Shown here: piece after piece, positions 1 to 5,002 of the stretch
Layout of the letters: each line of letters starts with the position of its first letter
Numbering within the stretch: the first letter of the stretch is position 1
Source: an uncultured Lachnospiraceae bacterium
Lineage (GTDB): Bacteria > Bacillota > Clostridia > Lachnospirales > Lachnospiraceae
Direction: 5' to 3'
DNA: 5,002 bases
Assembly (NCBI GenBank): GCA_900553305.1
Contig: USDI01000178.1
Span: 1 to 5,002 of the forward strand
Notes under the pieces: model-generated
Databases searched by the model: none
Told to the model about the DNA's origin: nothing
What the model saw: the letters and a program-made list of their open reading frames with translations, nothing else
Made by a program: the position numbers and the translations under genes

Positions 1-752
1 CTGATTTCCAGCTTTGGAGCGAATATGCAACAACGAAATCGTCGGAAGTCAGAGAACAACTGATTCTTGAGTATGCACCTCTTGTAAAGCTGGTTGCAGG
101 CCGCTTAAGTATGTATCTTGGCTATAATGTTGAGTATGATGATCTGGTAAGTTATGGTATTTTTGGTCTGATTGATGCCATTGATAAGTTTGACAGCATG
201 AAGGAAGTAAAGTTTGAAACCTATGCAAGCCTCCGGATCCGCGGCTCTATTCTGGATCAAATCCGCAAGATGGACTGGATCCCGAGAACGATCCGGCAGA
301 AACAAAAGAAGATTGAAGCGGCAATGAAGGAAATTGAAACCATAACCGGAAGAACTGCTACAGATGAGGAGATTGCACAAAAGCTGGAAATCAGCACAGA
401 GGATTTTGCAGACTGGCAGTCACAGATGAAGATTACAGGAGTTGTATCTTTAAATGAATTCATGGAGTCCGGAAGTGAAATTCCGGCAGAGCAGCATAAG
501 CAGAACCGGTTTGAGGAGCCGGAGGAAGTGATTGAAAAGAGCGAACTCAAAGAGGTCTTGGGGCAGGCACTGGAATTGCTGACAGAAAAAGAAAAAAAGG
601 TTATACTTTTGTATTACTATGAGGATCTGACACTTAAAGAAATCAGTAACGTTCTGGAAGTTTCTGAGTCCAGAGTTTCCCAGTTACATACGCGTGCATT
701 GCAGAAGATGAAAGCGAAAATGGGAAGTTATATGGGGGTATTTAAATCGTGA
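1..752 (+). CDS. fliA: Flagellar RNA polymerase sigma factor FliA/SigD (sigma-28), 5' partial
   Basis: This is the alternative sigma factor that directs RNA polymerase to late flagellar and motility promoters. The reading frame is open from base 3 to the TGA at 750-752, giving 249 visible residues. The first ATG, at 111, is internal, because homologous sequence continues upstream of it (DFQLW near the edge, then EYAPLVKLVAGRL). B. subtilis SigD has 254 residues, so only about 5-10 N-terminal residues should be missing. Visible residues 20-100 are sigma region 2, with DLVSYGIFGLIDAIDKFD and the -10-recognition segment FETYASLRIRGSILDQIRK, followed by DWIPRTIRQKQKK at the start of region 3. Residues 185-240 are region 4, with LTEKEKKVILLYYYEDLTLK and the recognition helix SESRVSQLHTRALQKMK. 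The combination of DWIPR and FETYASLRIRG is typical of the FliA/SigD/WhiG group rather than of primary or sporulation sigma factors. No FlgM anti-sigma gene is visible. The stop overlaps the start of fapA. Confidence 0.95.
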   Translation, partial: DFQLWSEYATTKSSEVREQLILEYAPLVKLVAGRLSMYLGYNVEYDDLVSYGIFGLIDAIDKFDSMKEVKFETYASLRIRGSILDQIRKMDWIPRTIRQKQKKIEAAMKEIETITGRTATDEEIAQKLEISTEDFADWQSQMKITGVVSLNEFMESGSEIPAEQHKQNRFEEPEEVIEKSELKEVLGQALELLTEKEKKVILLYYYEDLTLKEISNVLEVSESRVSQLHTRALQKMKAKMGSYMGVFKS

Positions 753-2350
753 GAAACGGGTATTTTCAGATTGGGTGTACAGGGAGTGGTACAGTTATTA
801 AACTCGTTAAGCCTGAAGAGGGTGGAAGCGAAGTGACTGCAAAGGAAATTGCAGATTATCTGTCCGGGCACGGCGTTTTGTACGATGCCGGACTTTTGGC
901 AAAAGGAATTCAGGATGCGGCGGCTGCTGCAAAGAATGAATTCCTGTTTTTGGTAAATAAGGATTTAATTCCGGAAATTCGTGAGAGCTACAGCCTTACT
1001 GTCGCACAGGACAAAATGACGGCGAGTGTCCGTCTCTATCCACCTTCCATGAAGGGAGGGCGTATGACGGCACAGGAGTTGCTTGTGGATTTAAAGGTAA
1101 AAGGAATTGCGTTTGGAATTAAGGAAAAGGAGATAACTGCGTTCTTTGCCCATCCTGCATATTGTACGGATTTCATTGTTGCAATGGGAATTCCTGCAAG
1201 AAACGGCTCCGATGCGCGGGTTGAGTATTTCTTTAATACCGATCTTCATGCCAAGCCGGCCCTGAGTGAGGACGGAAGCGTGGATTTCTTTCATCTGAAT
1301 ACGATCTGCCATTGTAAGAAGGGTGAGGTGCTTGCCAGACTCTATCCGGAGGATCCGGGAGATAACGGCACAACTATTTACGGGGAGATCATTAAACCGA
1401 GAGAAGTAAAGCGCAAGCGTTTGGAATTCGGGCGTAATATTACTTTGTCTCCGGACCGGCTGCAGATTACTTCTGATGTGGACGGACATGTCACGCTGGT
1501 AGAAAACAAGGTATTCGTTTCTGATGTCCTGGAAGTGGAAAATGTGGATACTTCTACCGGGGATATTGAATATGAAGGCAGTGTCCAGGTAAACGGAAAT
1601 GTCTTAACAAACTTTTCCGTTAAAGCCAAGGGTAACATAGAAGTCCGTGGTGTTGTGGAAGGTGCGGTTGTTGAGGCAGGTGGAGATATTATCATCGCCC
1701 GTGGCATGAATGGCATGGGAAGAGGTACGCTTGCTGCAAATGGCAACGTGGTAGCGAAGTTCATAGAGAATGCAACCGTAAGTGCAAAGGGATATGTTTC
1801 AACGGAATCCATTCTGCATAGCCGGGTTCTGGCAGGCACAGAAATTAATGTTACAGGACGCAGGGGATTTATTACCGGAGGAAGAGTGAGTGCGACCAAT
1901 GCAATCCGTGTGAAAACGTTAGGCTCGCCGATGGGTGCAGATACTATTGTAGAGGTTGGTGCGGATCCTTCTGTGAAATTGAGAATACAGGAATTACAGA
2001 AATTAGTGGTTGAACATAAAAAAGCAATCGAAATCAGTCATCCGGTACTGACCGCCAATGTGCAGAAACTCCAGCAGGGCGTGAAATTAAAACCGGAACA
2101 GATGAAATATTTCCAGGAAATGCTGCAGGAGGAAAACCGCAGAAAACAGGAAATGGAGAGCTGTATTCAGGAGATAGAGAATCTTCAGGTGATTCTGGAT
2201 GAAAGCTCCAATGCAAAAGTGGAAGTGAGCGGTGAAGTTTTTGCGGGAACAAAGATCTGTATCGGAGATGTTTCCATGGTAGTCAAGAACCCCATGAAAT
2301 TCTGCAAGTTTGTCAAGCAGCAGGGGGACGTGAAGATGACTGCTTTATAG
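749..2350 (+). CDS. fapA: FapA family (DUF342) polymer-like beta-helix protein
   Basis: A 533-residue protein of the FapA/DUF342 family. The family is often encoded in flagellar gene clusters and named flagellar assembly protein A from work in Vibrio; its biochemical role in Clostridia is unclear. The N-terminus (NGYFQIGC, then SGTVIKLVKPEEGG) matches the usual family opening, which supports the GTG start at 749. Residues 80-260 are the FapA N-terminal domain, with the family-like DGSVDFFHLN (175-184) and YPEDPGDNGTTIYGE (199-213). Residues 265-400 are a repetitive, Gly/Val-rich right-handed beta-helix, with rungs such as GSVQVNGNV, KGNIEVRGVVEGA and AGGDIIIARGM. Residues 407-485 form a charged coiled coil, and 488-520 return to beta structure (VEVSGEVFAGTKICIGD). 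No signal peptide or membrane segment is seen, so it is probably cytoplasmic. The start overlaps the fliA stop as GTGA, with GGGGG at 734-738 as a Shine-Dalgarno 10 bases upstream, which suggests translational coupling. The gene symbol follows the family name; the exact function is inferred. Confidence 0.9.
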   Translation: MRNGYFQIGCTGSGTVIKLVKPEEGGSEVTAKEIADYLSGHGVLYDAGLLAKGIQDAAAAAKNEFLFLVNKDLIPEIRESYSLTVAQDKMTASVRLYPPSMKGGRMTAQELLVDLKVKGIAFGIKEKEITAFFAHPAYCTDFIVAMGIPARNGSDARVEYFFNTDLHAKPALSEDGSVDFFHLNTICHCKKGEVLARLYPEDPGDNGTTIYGEIIKPREVKRKRLEFGRNITLSPDRLQITSDVDGHVTLVENKVFVSDVLEVENVDTSTGDIEYEGSVQVNGNVLTNFSVKAKGNIEVRGVVEGAVVEAGGDIIIARGMNGMGRGTLAANGNVVAKFIENATVSAKGYVSTESILHSRVLAGTEINVTGRRGFITGGRVSATNAIRVKTLGSPMGADTIVEVGADPSVKLRIQELQKLVVEHKKAIEISHPVLTANVQKLQQGVKLKPEQMKYFQEMLQEENRRKQEMESCIQEIENLQVILDESSNAKVEVSGEVFAGTKICIGDVSMVVKNPMKFCKFVKQQGDVKMTAL

Positions 2351-2360
2351 AAAATGGATC

Positions 2361-2366
2361 GAGGTG
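2361..2366 (+). promoter_or_regulatory. Ribosome binding site that decides the start of the 105-residue gene
   Basis: GAGGTG lies 6 bases before the ATG at 2373 and is a good Shine-Dalgarno. A GTG at 2364 is in the same frame and would add three residues, but it sits inside this Shine-Dalgarno and has no better one upstream. The ATG at 2373 is therefore preferred. Confidence 0.75.
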
Positions 2367-2372
2367 ACAGGA

Positions 2373-2690
2373 ATGACGATCAGTCGTCTGGAGCTCCAGG
2401 GACAGGTAACACGTGCCCAGGATTTTACCAATATTAAACAGAATGAAGATCACAAGGGAATGATTGACCAGTCGAACTTTCAAAGTCAGACACAGCAGAA
2501 GGTTGAGCATAGGATGCATCAGGTAAACAAAAGTGATCAGGCTGAAAACCGGCAGAAAAAATTTGATGCCAAAGAGCAGGGAAACGGAACCTATGCCGGG
2601 GACGGAGGACAGCACCGGAAGCAGCATAATGAGGAAAAAGACGGCAAAGTTTTTGTGAAAGGACAGGGCAGCTTTGACATTCGGGTATAG
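2373..2690 (+). CDS. Small glutamine-rich hydrophilic protein of unknown function in the flagellar operon
   Basis: A 105-residue protein that I cannot assign to a named family. It contains 16 glutamines and many Lys, Asp, Glu, Asn and His residues, and has no Cys, Trp or Pro. No signal peptide or membrane segment is visible, so it should be a soluble, probably poorly structured or helical cytoplasmic protein. Three parts stand out: an N-terminal segment (ISRLELQGQVTRAQDFTNIK, residues 3-22) that could form an amphipathic helix; a middle stretch (30-66) rich in Gln and charge; and a C-terminal part with GTYAGDGGQHRKQ (72-84) and a short apolar end, DGKVFVKGQGSFDIRV (90-105). The defined ends on a disordered-looking middle suggest an adaptor or chaperone-like partner of a neighbour, but that is inference. 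It lies 22 bases after fapA and 18 before the SwrB-like gene, and its codon use and Shine-Dalgarno look normal, so it is very likely a real gene. I have a general impression that similar small proteins occur at this position in other Lachnospiraceae flagellar operons, which I could not check. Confidence 0.82.
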   Translation: MTISRLELQGQVTRAQDFTNIKQNEDHKGMIDQSNFQSQTQQKVEHRMHQVNKSDQAENRQKKFDAKEQGNGTYAGDGGQHRKQHNEEKDGKVFVKGQGSFDIRV

Positions 2691-2708
2691 CGGCTGTGAG
2701 GAAAAGAA

Positions 2709-3629
2709 ATGTCAGTATTGGAAATTATATTACTTATCATGGGAATTGTGATTTTTATCGGCAGCTTTCTGATTCCGGAAGGGAAAAACCGTTCCGGAAA
2801 AGAAGAGGCGGTTATTGATGAAAAGAAAATTCATGACCTTGTAGAAAAAGAGGTAGAGGAAGCACAGGGTAAGATTACGGACATTGTGGACGAAACCATT
2901 ACGTATGCCATGGAGAAGACGGAACGCAGCATGGATCGTCTGACCAATGAAAAGATGATGGCTGTCAATGAGTATTCGGATACGGTGCTTAGTGAGATTA
3001 ATAAGAATCATCAGGAAGTGGTATTTTTATATGATATGCTGAATGACAAGCATGAGAATCTGAAAAATACCGTGACTGAGGTAGAGAAGACCGCCAGGGA
3101 AGTCCGTCAGACGGTGAAGGATGCGGAAATTAACGTTAAAGAGCTGGCTGCCAAAGAAGTGCCCCGGCCGGAGAATTCGCAACAGGAAGCAGTACAGCAG
3201 CCGGAGTTTGAGCTGTTTGGTGCATCCGGAGCTTTTGCGCCGGAAAAGGTTACCGTCGTAGAAACAAAAAAGACTCCAAAGAAGAGCGCCCAAACTGCAA
3301 AAGCAAGAACAAAGGCGGTGTTGGAAACGGATAGGGAGAGTACCCCGGAAGAGCAGGAGAACGCAGCAAAAGGTGCGGAAGAGAATGTGGCGAAAGGCAC
3401 AGCAGAAAAGCCCGCAGTCAGAAAGCGTACCACAAAGCCTAAGACAGAGGCTGAAGTGCCTGATGTTGCTGTTTCTCTGGATAAGGCAGGAAAGAGCGGT
3501 GCCAGAAACAGCAATGAAAAGATCCTTGAGCTTCATAAGTCCGGAAAATCCAATATGGCAATTGCCAAGGAATTAGGGCTGGGGATTGGAGAAGTAAAGC
3601 TCGTAATTGATTTGTTTGAAGGGATGTAA
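2709..3629 (+). CDS. SwrB-like membrane-anchored coiled-coil protein (DUF6115-type C-terminus)
   Basis: A 306-residue protein with four parts. Residues 3-22 are a hydrophobic N-terminal anchor (VLEIILLIMGIVIFIGSFLI) with no cleavage site, so the rest is probably cytoplasmic (short outside end, KNRSGK just after the helix). Residues 35-150 are a long charged region with coiled-coil character. Residues 150-265 are a low-complexity Ala/Lys/Glu/Pro/Thr linker. Residues 268-306 are a compact C-terminal module (EKILELHKSGKSNMAIAKEL, then GLGIGEVKLVIDLFEGM) that reads as a helix-turn-helix, like the ends of SwrB/DUF6115 proteins. In B. subtilis, swrB lies between sigD and rpsB and promotes flagellar basal-body and export-apparatus maturation. 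The same anchor/coil/C-terminal layout at the same place makes this the probable counterpart. Sequence identity in the long linker would be low, so I leave the symbol empty. The ATG at 2709 has GAGG at 2698-2701, 7 bases upstream. A DNA-binding role for the terminal module is possible but less likely, given the membrane anchor. Confidence 0.8.
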   Translation: MSVLEIILLIMGIVIFIGSFLIPEGKNRSGKEEAVIDEKKIHDLVEKEVEEAQGKITDIVDETITYAMEKTERSMDRLTNEKMMAVNEYSDTVLSEINKNHQEVVFLYDMLNDKHENLKNTVTEVEKTAREVRQTVKDAEINVKELAAKEVPRPENSQQEAVQQPEFELFGASGAFAPEKVTVVETKKTPKKSAQTAKARTKAVLETDRESTPEEQENAAKGAEENVAKGTAEKPAVRKRTTKPKTEAEVPDVAVSLDKAGKSGARNSNEKILELHKSGKSNMAIAKELGLGIGEVKLVIDLFEGM

Positions 3630-3638
3630 CAGAGCACC

Positions 3639-4304
3639 ATGAACTTGAAATATTATTTAAGAGGACTGGGAGTCGGCATTGTTGTCACTTCCCTGATTCT
3701 CGGAATCGGACTTGGCAGCCGGAAAGAAGCATTGAGTAATGAAGAAATTAAAGAACGGGCAAGAGCGCTTGGCATGGTGGAGGAACCTGTTACCGTAGCA
3801 GAAGCCGCCACGCAGCAGGAGCAAGAGGCGCAGGCGGCGGAAGCCGATGCTGATCCGGAGCTTAAGGATGATGTGGAACCGGAAGTAAGCAGTGAACCGA
3901 CAGCGGATGCAAGTGTGGAACCGACTGTGAATGCAAGTGCAGAAGCAGATGCCGAGAAGGCAGCAGGTACAGAACCGGAAATAAATGTGGAATCGGAAGC
4001 AAGCGTGACACCAAGTGCAACACCAGAAGCAAATGATGAGTCAACACCGGAGGCCAGTGCAACACCGAAAGTCGGCAGCGAGACGGCAGCGGATTCGAAG
4101 GAAATTGTAGACATTACGATAAATCCCGGCGAAGGTTCTTACGCCATCAGCCGGAAATTAGAGCAGTCCGGGCTCATCGATGATGCATCAGAATATGATG
4201 CTTATCTTTGTGATAACGGGTATCATACGAAGCTCCGTGCCGGAGTCCATAAGATCCCGATGGGATCCACCAGAGAAGAAATTGCAAAGCTGCTGTGCCA
4301 GTAG
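3639..4304 (+). CDS. Membrane-anchored MltG-like protein lacking the catalytic domain
   Basis: A 221-residue protein. Residues 5-26 are a hydrophobic, Gly-rich N-terminal segment (YLRGLGVGIVVTSLILGIGLG) that should act as a signal anchor, placing the rest outside the membrane. Residues 33-47 (SNEEIKERARALGMV) form a short helix. Residues 50-153 are an acidic linker rich in Ala, Glu, Pro, Thr and Ser, with degenerate repeats (EPTADASV/EPTVNASA and SATPE/SATPK). Residues 155-220 resemble the small LysM-like N-terminal domain of the endolytic transglycosylase MltG/YceG: VDITINPGEGSYAISRKLEQ, SGLIDDASEYDAYL, LRAGVHKIPMGSTREEIAKL. Full MltG proteins are about 330-360 residues and carry a larger catalytic domain after this module; here the gene stops directly after it, so no transglycosylase activity is expected. 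It could bind peptidoglycan or a cell-wall partner near the flagellum, which is inference. The ATG is 9 bases after the upstream stop with only a weak AGAG (3631-3634) before it, so translation is probably coupled. Automatic annotation may call it MltG, which would overstate it. Confidence 0.78.
   Translation: MNLKYYLRGLGVGIVVTSLILGIGLGSRKEALSNEEIKERARALGMVEEPVTVAEAATQQEQEAQAAEADADPELKDDVEPEVSSEPTADASVEPTVNASAEADAEKAAGTEPEINVESEASVTPSATPEANDESTPEASATPKVGSETAADSKEIVDITINPGEGSYAISRKLEQSGLIDDASEYDAYLCDNGYHTKLRAGVHKIPMGSTREEIAKLLCQ
3894..3941 (+). repeat. Two-unit 24-base tandem repeat in the acidic linker of the MltG-like gene
   Basis: Bases 3894-3917 and 3918-3941 are two adjacent 24-base units that agree at 19 of 24 positions by eye, both starting GAACCGAC and sharing ATGCAAGTG. 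They encode EPTADASV and EPTVNASA. A further 11-base direct repeat, AGTGCAACACC, lies at 4014-4024 and 4056-4066 in the same linker. The pattern fits a linker that grew by in-frame duplication. Confidence 0.7.
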
Positions 4305-4319
4305 GCCGGCAGCTTTTTT
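4286..4319 (+). terminator. Rho-independent terminator of the flagellar operon
   Basis: The arms 4286-4299 and 4304-4316 pair over 13 base pairs (AAAGCTGC with GCAGCTTT outside, then a T-G pair, G-C, one bulged T at 4296, and GCC with GGC), around the four-base loop AGTA at 4300-4303. Six T follow at 4314-4319. The stop codon TAG (4302-4304) lies across the loop and the first base of the 3' arm, so the 5' arm is coding sequence of the MltG-like gene. It separates the flagellar transcript from rpsB. Confidence 0.85.
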
Positions 4320-4370
4320 AGGACTTCATTTTCAGAACCTGTAATTTTTAAAAGTTTGTGGAAATCCGGC

Positions 4371-4399
4371 TTGCAATCTGATATAGAATATGCTAAAAT
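4371..4399 (+). promoter_or_regulatory. Probable housekeeping (sigma-A) promoter for rpsB
   Basis: TTGCAA at 4371-4376 and TAAAAT at 4394-4399 are separated by 17 bases and match the -35 and -10 consensus at 4 and 5 of 6 positions. A TG at 4391-4392 (TGC before the -10) gives an extended -10. An A/T-rich stretch at 4341-4354 upstream could act as an UP-like element, as is common for ribosomal protein genes. Transcription would begin near 4406, leaving a leader of about 137 bases. The start was not mapped. Confidence 0.72.
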
Positions 4400-4405
4400 A
4401 TCAGC

Positions 4406-4431
4406 GTTGCGATTGTGAGAAGCTTCGCAGC
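4406..4431 (+). promoter_or_regulatory. 5' hairpin of the rpsB leader
   Basis: GTTGCGA (4406-4412) pairs with TCGCAGC (4425-4431) over seven pairs, one of them G-T, around a 12-base loop. It sits at or just after the predicted transcription start, where it could stabilise the 5' end of the mRNA. No T tract follows, so it is not a terminator. Confidence 0.5.
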
Positions 4432-4446
4432 AGAAACTATTAATCA

Positions 4447-4514
4447 CGTATATTTTTGCTGAATGGTGCCTCATGCTCGGAGGTTTGCAGCGTACGAAAG
4501 TATGAAAATATACG
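4447..4514 (+). ncRNA. Candidate structured cis-regulatory leader of rpsB (three-way-junction fold)
   Basis: CGTATATTTT (4447-4456) and AAAATATACG (4505-4514) are perfectly complementary over 10 bases and close an element of 68 bases. Inside, GCTG (4458-4461) pairs with CAGC (4488-4491), and within that CCTC (4469-4472) pairs with GAGG (4480-4483). A second arm, GTAC (4492-4495) with GTAT (4500-4503), carries a GAAA tetraloop of the GNRA class and may be extended by 4491 with 4504. Ribosomal protein operons often carry leaders that bind their own product; S2 autoregulation is known in gammaproteobacteria. I do not recognise this fold as a named family, so a role in S2 control is inference. 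Confidence 0.55.
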
Positions 4515-4529
4515 GAAGTCTAACCAAAT

Positions 4530-4535
4530 GGAGGT
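4530..4535 (+). promoter_or_regulatory. Strong Shine-Dalgarno of rpsB
   Basis: GGAGGT ends 7 bases before the ATG at 4543. It lies 15 bases after the closing stem of the leader element. The same six bases also occur at 4479-4484 inside that element, and the CCTC at 4469-4472 could pair with either copy, which allows a possible on/off switch. Confidence 0.85.
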
Positions 4536-4542
4536 AAGAAAC

Positions 4543-5002
4543 ATGAGCGTTATTTCAATGAAGCAGTTACTCGAAGCAGGTGTTCATTTCGGACATCAGA
4601 CAAGAAGATGGAACCCTAAGATGGCTCCTTACATCTTCACCGAAAGAAATGGTATTCACATCATCGACTTACAGAAGTCTGTAGGTAAAGTAGATGAAGC
4701 TTACAGAGCAGTATTTGAAATTGCTGCACAGGGCGGAACCATTCTTTTCGTTGGTACCAAAAAGCAGGCACAGGACGCTGTCAAGACAGAAGCTGAGCGT
4801 TGCGGAATGTACTATGTAAATGAGAGATGGTTAGGTGGTATGCTTACCAACTTCAAGACCATCCAGAGCAGAATCGAGAGATTAAGAGCAATTGAAACCA
4901 TGTCTGAGGATGGAACCTTTGATGTTCTTCCTAAGAAGGAAGTTATTGCATTAAAGAAGGAATGGGAAAAACTTGAGAAGAACCTTGGCGGTATCAAGAA
5001 CA
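4543..5002 (+). CDS. rpsB: 30S ribosomal protein S2, 3' partial
   Basis: Ribosomal protein S2 of the small subunit, which binds at the head-body junction and assembles late with S1-type partners. The frame is open from the ATG at 4543 to the window edge with 153 complete codons, of the roughly 230-250 usual for bacterial S2, so the C-terminal third is missing. Clear family motifs are the N-terminal MKQLLEAGVHFGHQTRRWNP, then KMAPYIFTERNGIHIIDLQK, the GGTILFVGTKKQAQ segment, and ERWLGGMLTNFKTIQSRIERL. The coiled-coil helical insert begins near the end (KKEVIALKKEWEKLEKNLGG). Codon use differs from the genes upstream: Arg is AGA in 8 of 9 visible cases and Lys is mostly AAG, as expected for a highly expressed gene. 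It has its own promoter, leader and Shine-Dalgarno; tsf usually follows rpsB, but lies outside this window. Confidence 0.97.
   Translation, partial: MSVISMKQLLEAGVHFGHQTRRWNPKMAPYIFTERNGIHIIDLQKSVGKVDEAYRAVFEIAAQGGTILFVGTKKQAQDAVKTEAERCGMYYVNERWLGGMLTNFKTIQSRIERLRAIETMSEDGTFDVLPKKEVIALKKEWEKLEKNLGGIKN

Noticed and set aside
1378..1899. 173-residue open frame on the minus strand inside fapA
   Set aside because: It is a shadow of the strongly supported FapA beta-helix region. It is Ser/Thr/Pro-rich without recognisable motifs and overlaps a conserved coding frame fully.
1927..1932. GCCGAT, resembling the -10 of a FliA-dependent promoter
   Set aside because: It lies inside fapA, lacks the rest of the -10 (AA after it) and has no TAAA at the right distance upstream.
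2364..2372. GTG at 2364 as start of the small Gln-rich gene
   Set aside because: The GTG is part of the Shine-Dalgarno GAGGTG that serves the ATG at 2373.
3107..3514. Long minus-strand open frames opposite the SwrB-like gene
   Set aside because: They arise from the low-complexity Ala/Lys/Glu linker on the + strand; there is no sensible start context or domain.
3373..3576. 67-residue + strand frame inside the SwrB-like gene
   Set aside because: Another frame of the same linker region, without a Shine-Dalgarno or motif.
3653..4114. 153-residue open frame on the minus strand, very rich in Ser and Ala
   Set aside because: It is the antisense reading of the GCA/GAA-rich acidic linker of the MltG-like gene, which by composition gives Ser/Ala and few stops.
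4223..4474. 83-residue minus-strand frame covering the terminator and the rpsB promoter
   Set aside because: It runs across the terminator, the promoter and the leader, has no plausible ribosome site, and shows no recognisable domain.

Overview
The window looks like the 3' end of a flagellar/chemotaxis (fla-che) operon in a motile Gram-positive anaerobe of the Clostridia, most likely Lachnospiraceae (a Roseburia/Eubacterium/Butyrivibrio-like organism). This rests on a FliA/SigD-type sigma factor followed by a FapA (DUF342) protein, a SwrB-like membrane protein and, after a terminator, rpsB. The order sigD - swrB - rpsB is known from Bacillus subtilis; the extra genes between them and the style of the proteins suggest Clostridia. 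The taxon is inferred from gene content and was not tested by a search.

Layout, all on the + strand: (1) bases 1-752, the flagellar sigma factor, lacking only its first few codons; (2) 749-2350, fapA, overlapping the sigma gene by 4 bases with a GTG start; (3) 2373-2690, a 105-residue glutamine-rich hydrophilic protein of unknown function; (4) 2709-3629, a membrane-anchored coiled-coil protein with a C-terminal helix-turn-helix-like module, resembling SwrB in architecture and position; (5) 3639-4304, a membrane-anchored protein with a long acidic Ala/Glu/Pro/Thr linker and a C-terminal module like the non-catalytic N-terminal domain of MltG. The gaps between these genes are 22, 18 and 9 bases, so all five are probably one transcript. 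It ends at a Rho-independent terminator whose loop contains the last stop codon (4286-4319).

The 238-base gap 4305-4542 holds that terminator, a good housekeeping promoter (-35 at 4371, -10 at 4394) and an rpsB leader of about 137 nt. The leader folds on paper into a 5' hairpin and then a three-way-junction-like element closed by a perfect 10-bp stem, shortly before a strong Shine-Dalgarno. rpsB (ribosomal protein S2) starts at 4543 and runs off the window.

Working model: the sigma factor switches on late flagellar genes. The downstream genes probably help basal body or export assembly (FapA, SwrB-like) or cell-envelope accommodation (MltG-like), but the roles of genes 3 and 5 are not known. 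The most notable items are the structured rpsB leader, the catalytic-domain-less MltG-like protein, and the uncharacterised small protein. I saw no mobile element, CRISPR array, tRNA or rRNA.
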